Translations under genes and position numbers: made by a program | Part shown: one piece after another, positions 34,387-47,100 of the stretch | Numbering within the stretch: position 1 is the first letter of the stretch | How the letters are laid out: each line of letters starts with the position of its first letter | Source of the DNA: Cavia porcellus | Taxonomy: Eukaryota; Chordata; Mammalia; Rodentia; Caviidae | Assembly (NCBI RefSeq): GCF_034190915.1 | Contig: NW_026947499.1 | Coordinates: 2,851,950-2,915,949 of the forward strand | DNA: 64,000 nucleotides | Direction: 5' to 3' | Notes under the pieces: generated by a model | Databases searched by the model: none | The model's input: only the letters and a program-made list of their open reading frames with translations | Told to the model about the DNA's origin: nothing

Positions 34387-34745
34387 TGGAGACTTTGTAC
34401 TCAATATAGAGCAGCACAGAATACTAAAAGAGAAGAGACAACGAGATAAGAAAGTTTAATGGGGGGCGTGAAGGGAGTCACCTCAGAGAAGGCTGTGGCA
34501 ACTCTCTGCAGACAAAGGGGATGTTCTCCTGATACAGGCTCTTATGGGGAAGGGCTCTGGGTACTGATAGGAGCTGATTTATTTTGTGAGAGTGTAGGGT
34601 GTTGGATATCTCTTTACATGCCAGAGCTTTGGCACAGACTTTTGGAAAGGAGAAGCCATAGGGTCTTCTGGGAAGACAGAATTATGCATTATCATGGCAC
34701 AGTTACGAACGGTTGCCATGATCATTGTGCTGGCTCTCAGATAGG
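34387..34745 (-). repeat. 5' LTR of the class I provirus
   Basis: Ends GTACAAAGTCTCCA at 34387 and matches the 3' LTR over its length. Outer edge near 34740-34760 is approximate. Confidence 0.8.
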
Positions 34746-34764
34746 GAAGGGGGAATCTAACACA

Positions 34765-34884
34765 CACCATTCCTCCAAAGCCTTCCTTCCTTAAAGACTT
34801 CCATCCATGTGCTAAAAACATGACCCAAAGTAAATCTCTCTTCCCTGGAACTATGGGTGTCAGCTATTGTGTTCGAGGGACAGG
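34765..34884 (+). repeat. MaLR-type LTR (level 2), right part
   Basis: CTCCAAAGCC, ACATGACCCAAAGTAAATCTC and GTGACCAAGACA form the LTR end matching 4140-4232 in order, including an AGTAAATC signal place. Confidence 0.6.
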
Positions 34885-35105
34885 GAAGTGACCAAGACAG
34901 AGACACACCCTTCCAGCTCCCACCTCCAGAGAGCCACCTCTTCTCACCATACCCCCTTCCCAGTAGCACATCTAGCTATGAGCTCATCAATGGATGAATA
35001 TACCAGGTTAGACCCCTCATGATCCAACTGCCACTCAAAAGCCCCACTTCCAAACACAGGAGGCATTGGAAGCCATGGTAGATACAAACCATAGTGTCCA
35101 TAGAA
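34885..35105 (-). repeat. MaLR-type LTR (level 1), second part
   Basis: GAGCTCATCAATGGATGAATATACC, TTAGACCCCTCATGATCC, AAAAGCCCCACTTCCAAAC and AAACCATAGTGTCC match the 5' half of a MaLR LTR reversed. Confidence 0.65.
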
Positions 35106-37515
35106 AATCCAACCAAGAAATAAAGGATTGGAATAAGAGATTTATCCCTGTGAGGGGTAAATTGGAAAGGGGGCAGAGAGAAATAGTCTTCACAGTGTGA
35201 TGCAGACCTGTCCCCAGGAAAGGAGAGGAGACAAGAGACTGAGCCAAATCCTCCTCAGCCAGGTGGGCAGGGAACCCTCAAGCCAAAGTCTCTGCTAGAA
35301 AAGTCCTTGCTCAAAGAAAGGGGCCTGCATCAATTAGCATGGGGTCTTGCTCAGTCTTGAGGAAGACCCAGGAAAGGCAGTCTCTGCAGACACATGGTGG
35401 GGACCAAAGAGGACAGTGACCCCAGCATTGAGCCAAGAGGTGACCTCAGCCGCTGACCTGAGACCACACTTTTCAGCCACTCCACAACTGTCTAGCAAGC
35501 CACTTCTCTTTGGTCTTCAAGGGACCCCCTTCCAAGATGAGTTGACACTAACTGCACCCACTCCTGCAGAGGGTCTCAGGTGCTTGATCCCCACCATGTA
35601 TCCTGAGTGACCTCCCCTCTGTGCTCAGATCAGGAGACCTTGCTGTTGGATCTGAGTCATTAAGCACCACCCAGTTAGAAACAGGACCAGGGAATGAAGC
35701 AGGTAGCTGCCCTGGGCCCCATGTGTCCGTTACCCTACTCTCATTGGTAGGAGTAGCCTTGCCTCTTTCTGCCAATCAGGGTCAGCTTCTTGCCACCAAC
35801 AAGGATTTTTTTACCTACTGGTCTGTGAACACAAAGGACCCACAGTGATCTGGTGGTAGTTGCACCTTCTAGTTCCATGGGACACTCACTGTGCTTGCTA
35901 GGCAGACACTGGAGGAAGTTACGGTTGCAGACTGATACAAAGATGCTGAGACCCAGGAGTGTTAGGAAGTGAATGTGTTCCGCTGCCTAACAGTGTTCCC
36001 TGTCCTGATGAAGCTGGGCACCAGAAGAACATTTTACTTCTAACAGTGAGTGTTGCAGGGACCATTTGATCTGAAAGCTCTGCACTTTCAATGGAAGCCA
36101 ACCAACACAGGAAGTTCCATACACAAAGATAGTCCCCTATTTCTGGTAGCCATGTGTGTCCCATCTCTCCCAGGGCCAAGTATAAACGGTGCCTTTACAA
36201 CTGTTCAGCATGCTGCTTTGACAACATGACCTCATCTAGAGTCCCAGAGCTGCAGGCTGTGAGTCTCCTGCAGAGACTTCTATAAGCTTCATGCCGTATC
36301 TTTATCCCCACCAACACCTGCTTCTCTAAAGAGTCAGCCTGGGGCTTGCTCTCTGCCCACTAGTATTGACTGCACCAAAGCCTGGAATACCCCTGATGCC
36401 CTTTCCTGTTGTCAGCCCTACTTGAAGCTCTGCATGTCACAAGGCACATGAGCTAGGACAGTACTCCTGGGTGTGAACTGCATTTCTCACCGATCTCAAG
36501 GACTCCATTAGACAATGTGCTCTTTTCCATCTAATGGGATAGAAATACACAGTTAGCCCAGAAAAGGTGTCCTGCAAGCTCATTCCATCACTGAAGTGGC
36601 TCCCTGGGTCTCCACACCTTCTGGGGTAGAGGAGTCTCTCCCAGGCATCCAGTACCCTATGCAACTTTACTTATTCTGTCCACCTGCAGTGATGCTGTTC
36701 GGGCAATGGATCAATGAGTGGTATGCAAAAGGGTCCAGATATCCAGGTCTATGGAGCCTATAATCTATCCCAAGGCCAAGCCGTATGCAAGTGGGTACAG
36801 TGGTCCACGTCACGTGCATACAGATGCTCATGTGTTCACATGTGTGTGTGTAGCCATGTGTGTATTCTGAGCATCATGCAAAATCAACTGAAGATGTGGC
36901 ATCCGACACAGCAGGAGAAGCCCTGCATCCCTGGGGCTTGTATCTTTACCTGTCTGCATTGCCAAATTGCTTCCCAAACTGGTTGTACCACTGGGCGAGT
37001 TGCATCTGAGGTCAGAAGGCTTCTCGGCTTTCTGAAGTAAGAGGCAACTAAAGCCATTTGTCCTTGCACATCTCATTTAGGGGTGACACACTTCTGGCCT
37101 GATTTTACAGCCTCACAGTTGGTATTTTGTTTTGCAGAGAAATCCTCCTCTTTATGGTTCACCATTTAATTTCCCTGTTGTCAAGAGCCAGAACTAAGTT
37201 ATTCCTCTTTTTTAAAGAATGATAGAAGCAGGGAATAATGAATGCAAAATGCTGTAGTTAAACATCAGCAGATAGACTGATGGATTGGTTGTCACTTAGA
37301 TTATGCTATAAAGGGAAAGAAATTGATATTTAATCATTTGCAAAAAATAAAAACAGTGGTGATGGATCTGATGTACTTGGACGCTGAGCGACTCATTATA
37401 GCAAATTGTTATTTTCCAGTTAATAAAGGGAAGAAAAGGGCAAGGCAGGAGAAAGTCATCAATCTCAGGAGCATGCCACATCTCCTGAGCTGTTTACATG
37501 CTTGAAGTATTTCCA
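35106..37515. other. no feature recognised
   Basis: No gene or clear repeat. Frames of 70-108 codons (35347-35610, 36714-37040) overlap others on the opposite strand. Confidence 0.5.
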
Positions 37516-37912
37516 GCTACATGGTGTGAGCTGAATTGTTCTCCCCAAAATTCAGGAGTTGAAGTCCTAACCATCATTGTCCAAGAATGGGACTGTCTCT
37601 GGAGACTGGTGATCAAACCGGTAATAATGGCCAATTAAGGTTGTTGTTGTGACCCCAACTCCATCTGCCTGGTGTCCTTGGAAGAAGGGATTAGGACACA
37701 CACACACAGGGGCAGCCTTGTGAGGACACCAGGAGAGGACTCTATCCACAAACCACCAAGAGAGGATTCTGAAGGAACCTACTTGGCTCCATCTTGATCT
37801 TGACCTTTGAGCTTTTTGAATAGTGAGACAAAAAATTTCCATTTCCCAAGCCCTACACCACTCCCCAGTCTAGGACATTTTGTTATAGCAGTCTGAGCAA
37901 AGCAATAAATGA
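37516..37912 (+). repeat. MLT1-type LTR
   Basis: The order GAGCTGAATTGTTCTCCCC, AAAATTCAGGAGTTGAAGTCC, GGTGTCCTTGGAAGAAGGG, CCTTGTGAGGACACC, CATCTTGATCTTGACC and TTTTGTTATAGCAGTCTGAGC follows the MLT1 MaLR LTR consensus closely. The central purine tract has become a short (AC)n. Confidence 0.85.
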
Positions 37913-38385
37913 ACATCGGTCAAATAGGAATCTCCTATATTCAGTAAGCAAACTAGGTGACCATGACATGAGCCTGTCTCAGAACCCACTCTGTTCTGTT
38001 ATTTTAATCTGGGCCAGGACTTCAAAGCAGCAGACCTGAAATAAATAGCCAGCTCTCAGGTGTCTCTAGAGGAACAGGAGAGTCTGGGAATGGGGCAGGT
38101 GTTTGCACCTGGCTGTGGCTCTGCAGCCACCTGAGACCATGCTGCGTGAATGTGGCCTTTACTCTCCTGCTCAACACAGCCTCTCCTCTCCCACCATCCC
38201 CCTAAAAATGCAGCCCCCCGGGGGTGTTAGCTGGCACTGGTCAGGAAGTGAGCAGCTGTGTGTGCCTGTGCACTGACTTTGTGGGGGTGGAGACTTGTCT
38301 TGATCACCTATTGGCTGCCTGTCCTCAAACAGCTCCTGTGCCTCAGGATCCGCACCTTTAAAAGGGAACTGATATTGAACAAATC
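37913..38385. other. no feature recognised
   Basis: Nothing recognisable. Confidence 0.4.
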
Positions 38386-38689
38386 TGCATCAGCTTCCCA
38401 TGGCTGCCATAATTAATAGCCATGGATGTTGTGACCTAAATGAATGGCAATTCAATGCACAGGTTCTGGAGGAAAGAACTTTAACACTGGATTTATTACA
38501 TTGAAAATGAGGCCATGATCTCTCCAAAGGCTCTGGAGGAGACCCAGCTCAGGCTCTTTTGCTTCTTTTGGTGCGGATAGCCTGGCCTGTGACTACATGG
38601 CCCCATCCTCCTCTACACCTCAATTCTCCTTTCTCCTCTCTCTCCCTAGGACACTCAGGTTATCATCTAGGGCTGTACCTGTTCCTTGT
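38386..38689 (-). repeat. MLT1-like LTR, diverged
   Basis: CATCAGCTTCCCATGGCTGCC, CACAGGTTCTGGAGGAAAG and CTACATGGCCCCATCC follow the reverse MLT1 pattern. Confidence 0.5.
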
Positions 38690-39020
38690 GGCTGTGACCT
38701 AATCAGTCTTCCTTTACTGTCACAAAATAATTGAAACAATCAATTTTAAACAAAGGAGAAGTTGACTGTGTCTCAACATGCTTGGGAATTTCAGTCCATG
38801 GTCACTTTACCTATTGTTTGGGCCTGTGGTGAGGCAACACATTGTGGCAGGAGCCTGATGAGGTCCAAGCTGTTCACCTTATGGTGGCCGAGAAGTAGGG
38901 GAGAAGGCAAGGAGGAAAAGGAAAGACAGGGAAAGGGAGAGAGGGAAAGAAAAAGAGGGAGAAAGGAAGAGTGAGAGAGGGAGAGGGAGAGAGAAGAAAG
39001 TAAAAAGTGATCAGGGCCCA
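38690..39020 (-). repeat. MaLR-type LTR with purine-rich tract
   Basis: GTTCCTTGTGGCTGTGACC, TTTCAGTCCATGGTCAC, TTTGGGCCTGTGGTGAGGCAACAC and a GA-rich stretch at 38890-38998 match the reverse MaLR layout. The purine stretch makes the low-complexity frames here. Confidence 0.7.
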
Positions 39021-41729
39021 GTCCTCCCATTGGATTTCAGACCTAAAACCTCGCCTGGCCCCACCTGCCAGGGCGGCCATCCTTTCCCCAAGCACCCAGG
39101 GTTGCCGACGATGCCTTTATTTCAGGGCCTTTGGGAGCCACCCCAGATGCAGCCCACAGCAAGCGGCATGCAAACTGCCAGAAGTCAGTGGTGTAAACAA
39201 GCTGAACTCATCCCTCTCAGCTCCGGAGGGCCCAGTGTGTGCTCAGGACCTGGCTGGGCCTCGAGCCCTCCTTGGCAGCCCCGGATGGGACCGTCCCTGG
39301 GCTCTCCGGTTATTTACATCCATAAAAGGCCTTTCTTTCTTTTTAAAGAAAGTCACGGTCACTGGTTTCTGGGAGTAGGATGTGGACAGGGCTGGGAAAT
39401 CACTATCAGCCTGTCTCACTGTCTAACAGAGTTCTGTGGGGATGTTCAGGACAGTGCCTGGAAAAGAGGCAGTGACTCAGTAAGAGTCCACTGAGCCAAT
39501 ATTGTTATAATCCACATCTGGACCAAAAGTAGGGGGGTAGGGAAGGACTCGGTTTAAGACAAATTAGAAATCCCACATTTTGTAACAAAGAACACTATTC
39601 CTGATATGCAGATAAAAGTTTTCCTGTAGAAGAAATAATTACACAGTCACTAGAAATGCCCCATGGTGACAAACACACAGCACACATTTGATAAATGTAA
39701 AGGCTTGACTTTCAGCACAGGGCTTCTCTCTGGAGGTGAGTAGTTGGCTCCTTCCCTTGTGAAAGCGCACTGGTGTGTTACGCCAGCGGCACTGTCTCCC
39801 TCTGAGGGTGTCTGCTGGTAACCGGTACGCTTGAGTCTTCCCCATCAGGTCTGGAAAGACCTCAGTCCTTCCTGGGGAATGATCCAGCCTAAGAGACAGG
39901 GTTGCAGCCTGGGCCTTGAAAACAGAGAGCAAAGACCAATGTTGCTCTTGCTTCTCCAGTAAGTTGTGTAGATTTGTTGAGCAAACAGATTCTGATTGGG
40001 TTCTGGAAAACTGGGATGTGGTTGCTTAATAACCCTGGACACTATATTAATTAATAAATGAACACCCAATGAGCCTTTGTAAATGTTTTTCTCTTTAAGT
40101 TTACTACACACTGACAAATCAGAGCTGCGTGTGTTTATAGGGTGTGGGGGGAGGCTATGCACACACAGTGAGGAAAGATGGGTTGAACCCCTCTTGGCCA
40201 TTACTGCTCCCAATAACCAAAGCATGGGATTCACTGGCTAGCACCTCCCCCACCACCAGGACCCTACCCTACTGCTATGAGTTTGGCTGTGGCCCAGTGA
40301 TGGAATCATCTTCAGTGTCTACCCGTGAAGGAGTAAAGCAGATGGTGCATATGTGCATATACAGTAATATTCTGAGTTAAAAAGAGGGAGACTCCATTAT
40401 TGTATTACGAACATGATGGATCCTGGAAAACGATACCCTGAGCAAGCACCGAGAGAAATATTGCCTGTTCTTAACATACATATGCAATCTAAAACACGTA
40501 GCACTTAATGGTCTCTTCCCTCAGCTTGAATTTGCCCCAAGGCTGGAAAAGTCGCTGAATCCGAATATAGCCTTTTGTTTATGTGTTTAATGTCTTCCTC
40601 AGCCATGAAGCAAAACTGATTGTTTGGCCTGAAATCATAAAATAAGCTGAATGGGAACAGAGACTCAAAGAGAATTTCGAGCTGTATTTCCTTTCTTTTC
40701 TCAGGAAGCTCTTTGAAGTATTATTTTTGCCTGCTGAAAAAGTAATAGAAAATTAAATAAAAGCCTTGTCAAAGGTTCACATCACAGGCGAGGAGTCTGA
40801 AGTGAGCAAACTCCTCAGTACATTCATAGGGGAGCGAAGTTGGGTGTCTGCTAAGGTGCTTCAGGGCCCTTGCATGGACATTCTGAAGGATGCTTCTCCG
40901 CGGGACCTTCTGAGGACCATGGCAGCTTGTCTTGCCCTGGAGTGGAGTTTGTGAAAAATAGAAATGCTCCTCTTTGCACATCTAAGATCTGGTGAGAGCT
41001 AAGTGGACCAAATGAAGGAGGTCAAAGCATAGACATCAGCTCCCTATCTCCATTTGGGTAGAAGTTTTGGCCCTGACTAATCCCTGTACGTGGTGGCTGA
41101 GGTCTCTCAAACGTAGCTGCATGGTGAGGCCCCAGTATAAACTCTGAGTGAGCTGTCCTGGTTCTGGTTTGTGATACTCATCACATTGTCAACCATTGAT
41201 GGTGCAAGGGTCCGATACCTGAATTCCCAGGAGAAGACAATGAGATCATGCTAAGGACTCTCTCGGGGTCTCTCCTAACCATCTCTTCCAGGACTGGTTC
41301 TAACTTGTGATGCTCCCACTAATAACCTTCAACGATGAATGAAAAAGCCTCGGGCATGTCCAGATTCTCCAGCCATATGAATGAGTCCAGGGCGCTTGGG
41401 AACTTCCTGAACCTGCAGTTAAAGTAAAACAGCCAGGTCTGGTGCCCCTGGAATTTGAGTTTTAGCTCTAAACTGGTGCTGAACTCTGGACCTTGTCCAA
41501 GTGGTGGGTGTGGCTCTTCTATTTCTCTTTATTCTAAGACACATTTGGACATACATGCTTAGCTGTGATTCTCCTATCTGCTGAGTGGAACCACGGATCT
41601 CAGGCGACCTCTTCCACTGGTGTCAGGCTGAGAACAAGGGGTCTCTGGGCAGTTTTGGGGGAAGCTGTCAGCACTGCCTGGTGCAGCCTTATGTAACTTC
41701 ATTACTTTCCTTCTGGAAGTCAGAAGCAA
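39021..41729. other. no feature recognised
   Basis: 39030-39494 holds two overlapping + frames (123 and 154 codons) without recognisable domains or splice context. No other feature seen. Confidence 0.45.
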
Positions 41730-41874
41730 GTTTTCATGGTTTAAAGATGAAATGGTCCCCAAAGACTCACATATTGAGGACACTTTCCTCATTCAGTCTA
41801 TAAATGGGTTCATAACTGTGTAGACTGTTAGAAAGCAGGGACCAGCTGAGAATCAGGTCACTGGGATCATGAGA

Positions 41875-41906
<32 letters not shown>

Positions 41907-42168
41907 GTCTCTCTGTCTCTCTGTCTCTCTCTGTCTCTCTCTGTCTCTCTCTCTCTGTCTCTCTCTGTCTCTCTCTGTCCTCTCTCTGCTTCTAGCTGTC
42001 AATAGGAGAGCAGCATTCCTGCACCAGGTCTTTCTGCCTTTGTGTTTCTACCTTATAGCCAACTAATCATACAATTAAATTCCTGAGACCATGAGCCAAA
42101 GTATCTTTCCTCCTTTAATGTATCTACACCAGGTATCTTGTTCCAGCCACAGAAAAGCTAACTAACAC
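41730..42168 (+). repeat. MaLR-type LTR with expanded pyrimidine tract
   Basis: TTTCATGGTTTAAAGATGAAATGG, TCCCCAAAGACTCAC, GGTCACTGGGATCATGAGACC, GAGACCATGAGCCAAAG, CTTTCCTCCTTTAATG and AAAAGCTAACTAACAC are the MaLR/MST order. The central tract at 41878-41989 is TCTCTG-rich. Confidence 0.8.
41878..41989. repeat. (TCTCTG)n-like microsatellite in the LTR
   Basis: About 112 bp of mixed TC and TCTCTG repeats in the same LTR position as the (TC)n at 3996-4052. Confidence 0.95.
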
Positions 42169-44052
42169 GGTGGGCTTTGGTTGGTTTTCCTTTTACTTGT
42201 GTGTAAGGGGGAACCAGGTGTGCAGCTGAACTCTGTCCCTGGAGAAGTTATCATGGTCAGCTGTCGTGGGGCAGGGGTTGGCTATAATGCTCAGCTCTGT
42301 GAGCGAAGCCTTCAGGAGGATTTCCTTGGCTGTAAACTTTTTCTGGTGCAGCACAGGATTATAGAATTTTCTCTCTTTGCTGTGAGCCGCATCTAAGCCA
42401 GAGAACTTCTGGGGTTGGAGATGGAGGGAGATGTGCTAATTTGGTCTCTTTTGTGATTAAATGTGAGTTTCTGGGAAGCTTTAAGTGGCAGATTTTATGG
42501 GGCTTTTGCTAGCAAGAGCTGAGTTGGCATGCCCCGGGGAGGTTTTAGGGAAATAGGTAATGCCACCCTCTGTAGGTATTTTTCTCCTCAGTGTTTGGGT
42601 AATCACTCTTTCTTAACCTGGAGAGTGGATTTTCTTCAAATGGGAGTGGAAATAAATTATACTTAAGGATGTGTAATTAAAGCACATTTATCATGAAAGT
42701 GATTACATCTTTCATTGTGAGCAGATGCTACTGAAGTGTGATATCCTACTGAAACTGCAAGGAATGTATCTATCATCTCTTCACAATGGTTGTCTTTATT
42801 CTATTTGTTTTCTCTGGTGCATGGATGACAACAAAATAGAAGACAATCGTTCACTCTGAGACTGAGCTGGACTGGGAACAGCGGGGCTCTGAGATGCATT
42901 CCCCTGAGGAAATGGACTCAAGTATTCTTTTCACCAGTTGGGAAACTTCCTCCATTGTGGTGATTGCTGGTGTGGAGAAAAAGCTTTGCTATAAATACTT
43001 TCCCTACCTTTTCCTTAAAGAAGAGGCCACGTGATTCCTCCCATTGCATACATAAGTCTTGAATCTACATCTAGATAAACTAATTTCAGGTATTGAAAAA
43101 GCATCTCATTCCCACATGTGCTTGATATTTGGAAGATTGCTCCTTTTATTTTATTTGTATGATTTTAGAAGTCACACAGGCACTATATATGGGGACACTT
43201 GTTTCAGGAAAATGAAACTAACATGGACACACAAATACACAGCAACAGCACAATCTTGCATGTGAAGACCCAGAGCTCTCTTCACACAAGCCAGACACTG
43301 AAAGTGTCCTCCACACTGGGAAACACTGCTCAGTGACAGAAAGGAAAGAGCTCCTTATACACACAACTTAGATGAGTCTTCAGGGAACCATGATGAGCAT
43401 ACAAAGCCAATTCCAAAGGGGTCTGTGTTGTATGGTTTTCCTTGTGTAACATTTCTGAAATTACAAAATTACAGAGTTGGAAGAAAGATCCAGGGGTGGC
43501 AGAGGTTGAGGTGTGAGCACAGAGAGGAAGCAGGAAGGGGGAGGTCATGGCTATAGAGGCAGCATCCTGTGCTGACAAAATTGCTCTTGACTGTAGTGTG
43601 ATCACACAAGCTCACACTGTACATGGGAAAGAGTACATAAAATGGGAGGCAGACAAATAGCATGCGTGACCCTGGCAGAACTGGGATACTCTAAGTGGAT
43701 TGCATACATGTTCCCTTCCTAATTGTGACAACTATTACAGTCAGGCAAGACGGTGCCATGGGTGGAGGACGGCTCTTTAGGGTCCATTGGATCTGTCTAC
43801 ACCGCTTCTTACAATTTCCTGTGAATGTGCAAAGTCCTGGAAATATAAGTACATGCATAGAGCAATACAAGTTCGTTGCTGCAAAATTAGACAACACAAA
43901 CCAGAAAAATAAGGAGAATAGTGTCCAGTGCTGATAATACCTAATTTCATCCAGGGATGCTATTTTGACATTTTGGCATTAAACATAATAACACTAGTCA
44001 CTACTTAGAATACCTTATTTTCTAGTTTGTTATTTGAAGAGTTAAAAATTAG
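42169..44052. other. no gene recognised
   Basis: 43690-43850 faintly resembles the end of an old L1 or DNA transposon but is not assignable. Otherwise nothing recognisable. Confidence 0.4.
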
Positions 44053-44154
44053 GGGGCTGGGGATTTTGCTCAGCAGCATAAGCACCTGCCTTGCAAGCAG
44101 GTGGTCATAAGTTTGATCCCTGGTACCAATAAAAATGAAAAAGACAAAAAAAAA
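44053..44154 (+). mobile_element. ID SINE
   Basis: GGGGCTGGGGATTTTGCTCAG (A box region), CTTGCAAGCAGG, GTTTGATCCCTGGTACC (B box region) and an A-rich tail. It is tRNA-Ala-derived, with base changes against the copies at 30299 and 63273. It is not a tRNA gene: there is no acceptor stem pairing. Confidence 0.92.
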
Positions 44155-47100
44155 TCTAAATGAATATATTTACTTCTCATACAAATTTTCTTGCAATTTC
44201 AGCTTTACAATAACCACTGACATTAGCAGTCTGTATATTGACATGTAAAATTTTATGCAGTAAAAAAATGAAAAAATAGTCTTATCTCTGGATACTTGGA
44301 AGCATGTCTCCCGTGTGTGTATTGTATTTATTTTGTTGGTTTTAATTTACCTGGTTGGGGTAAGATCATGGTTAGCATGTTGGGTATCTGTACTTAAAGC
44401 TATCTATCCATGGTAGGCTTATTTGCATTCCAAAAATATTAACAGTAATCTAACTGCATTTTCTCAAAAAGGAACTTTACTTCCTCAGGTAAATATCTGA
44501 TGCCAGGGCTGAGGCAGGCAGCAAGATGAGGCCAAAATAATATGCTACACAGAGGTTAAGGAGGTGGCTATAGAAGTGGCAGGTGCCTGTCCCAAACATC
44601 AACACAGAAAACAACCTGCAACCTCTGTCTCTGGCCAAATACAGGACAGTCTAAGCACTGCGGTCACTAACTATGCAGTAAATTATAAACTAGTGGAGAA
44701 AAGGCATCCATCAGTTCTGAGGATAAAAATAAATAGACAGTAGAAAGATAGCTCGGTAGACACACAGAAAGCTAGCTAGGCAGGTGGGTAGGTAGATAGA
44801 CAGACAGATGAATCAGGGCACCTACCTAAACCTGAATGCAGTAGACTGGGTGGTAAGCATGGGCGGAGAAAGTACTGGACTTGGAAAAGTGGAGAATCTT
44901 CACCAACTGTACTGGGGTTAGATCAGACTGCATCAGTGCATGCCAAATACAGGGGAGACTTTGTTCAGCTGTGTGACAGCTGTAGGAGCTCAGGGATTCT
45001 CCTCACAGATTTCTCAGCAGTGGCTGGAGGCAGTGTGGCAATGGTGTGGGGAGAAAGCTGCCAACATCTGCCTTGACAGCTTCATCAGAGTGAACCCCAT
45101 GGAGGAAGGGGAGGGAGGTGATGGGTGAAGGGCTCAGCAAGTGCTTCTGGCTGGAGACACAAAGCCGTTTTCTCGGGCAGGTGGCCAGCATGGTCCCCAA
45201 CCCCCATGCTCTGGCCTGCATTTCCTGATCGCCAGCTGTGTGCATCCTCTTAGCTGTGCAATGTTCTGAGCTCCCACCGCAGTTCCCAGGGCACAGTCTA
45301 ACACCATCTCTTGCAGAAGGACCCAGGGGCAGCAGCTGAAGAGGACCCTGGGCCTCAGGGCCTGTTCCCTGGCTGAGGCTGACCCCCCTCTGCAGGGTGC
45401 TGCCTGCTGCTGAGGCTTGGGCCATCAAGGAAGCTGGGCGAAGGTTTTGCTTGATCCTCAGTCTCCCCTCAGCGTTGTCTCCTGCAGACCCCTCCGTGCA
45501 GTTTCAGTCCTGCCAGCGTGCCAAACTGCTCATCCACTAGTGCTCCCTGGAGGCAGAACTGGGGGACATTTGTGCCTCCCCTGTAGCTGGGACAGGCCAG
45601 GGGCATCAGCAATGTCCGTGTCCTCCAAAGTCAAGTGGGGAATTGTGACTTGCACTTATAATTGCTTCAGCAAGTTACCTGCCTTCTGATTTTTATTTAA
45701 GTTCTCAACTCCACTGAGAACCCTGTCCTGAAGCTCACCTGGCTCAGGTCCTCTATGATGACTTTTCTCAAACTTCGGAAAATCCATCTGAATTTTAGCT
45801 GTTAAAGCAAATCCAGTCTCTTCTGTGGCTCCACCCACATCACTCTTGAGCACTGTTGCTCAGTCATTGAGGGCCCTATGAAGTATTTTTCTTTTTCCAA
45901 GGAGAAGCTGTCATTCTGAGCCCGCAGCCCGGTGTCAACAGAATGGAATGAACTGAGCAGATGCCAAACTGTTGGAAACAACAAGGCCAGTGAATATGGG
46001 AGGCCCTGGATTTGGAGGGAAACTGAGTCTTTTGAGGCCTGGCTCTCTGCATAAGGGATGCCCCTGGAAAAGCTGAATTCTCAAGCATTTAATCTCAGCC
46101 ACTCTATGCGATCTTTATGTTATTGCCCTTTCTGAAGATCATAGAAAGCAATATTTAGTTACACTCCGCATGTTTTTGAAAAGCTCCTCCGTACCCCGCT
46201 CCTCTGATGGAGCTGTACTCCCTGCCTGGGTTCTCCCGTCTCCTCTACTCTGCAGTAATGAAGTAAGAAGAAGGGGTTCACATGCTCCACCAGGATCGAT
46301 CTGAAAAGCACGGCTGTGGAGGTCTCGAGGCTCCCTGAGTGTGTGACTGAAGGGAGCACAGTGAGGAGCGATGTCACAGCTGAGCCAGGGTTCTTGGCAG
46401 GGGACGGCTTGTGGCTGGAGCTGTGGGCTCTGTGACCTCTCTGTGGGCTGCAGGTCCCTGGATTCAGAGGTGGCTCTGTAGCCTGGAAGCCTGAAGGGGA
46501 CAGGACCTCCCTCTCCAATGCTTTGGGACTCCCAGACACATGCTCTGGCCAGGCTGGTGACAGGAAGGCTGGGAGTGGCCATGTCAGGGCAGGGGCAAAG
46601 GTGGCTGCAGTGAGCCCAGATCCTGTCTGGAATCCTCGGCATCTGCAGTGGTGGCCACAAAACACTCAGAGCCAGAGCTGGACACCTCTCCCAGGTTGTT
46701 TTGAGATAAGGGAGCTATTTGGGTTTGAGGAAGAATTTCTCAATTTTTAAATATTGCTATTTACAGATGCTGTAAGAGGGAACAGACCGCTCACTGGGGA
46801 TGATTCTGCAAACCTTGTCTCAGGACTCCTTGGAAGTGTCACCCTACCATTCCCCACAGAAGGATCATTTGCCTTCTAGGAAATCTCTTTAATCCTACGT
46901 CCTGCCCAGTCTTCATGGCTTTGCTGTCCCTGCTCATTTCCTTTCTTCAAGTGTCTCTCTGGTCTCTGTGCCTTCTGGTCAGAACGGCAGCTCCCTGCCC
47001 TATCCAGGTGCCTCAATACCATCCCTGCTTCCCTCCCCTATTCCCTCCTCTGTTCTCCACCTAAGGGACTCTCTTCATCATCCAAGCCCCTTCCTACCTC

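Larger units (their letters stand above)
28821..34745 (-). mobile_element. old class I (HERV-H-like) provirus
   Basis: A 5.9-kb minus-strand provirus between two diverged LTRs. In transcript order it has the 5' LTR, a tRNA-His-like primer site, a degraded gag with two zinc-knuckle-like motifs, shortened protease/reverse transcriptase, the integrase end, an Env leader and an Env transmembrane region. All genes carry stops and frame changes, and pol has lost the central reverse transcriptase. LTR divergence (about 15% by eye) shows it is much older than provirus 1. An ID SINE (30299-30428) lies in env. It sits inside a MaLR LTR. No target duplication could be fixed because the LTR outer edges are unclear. 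Confidence 0.75.

Noticed and set aside
39007..39494. Overlapping 123 and 154 codon frames
   Set aside because: Two frames of the same GC-rich segment; no protein family recognised.
44053..44154. Possible tRNA gene
   Set aside because: Has tRNA-like A and B boxes but is an ID SINE with an A-tail and no cloverleaf acceptor pairing.
46139..46665. Two 168-173 codon frames on the minus strand
   Set aside because: Same stretch open in two frames, GC-moderate, no domain in either.
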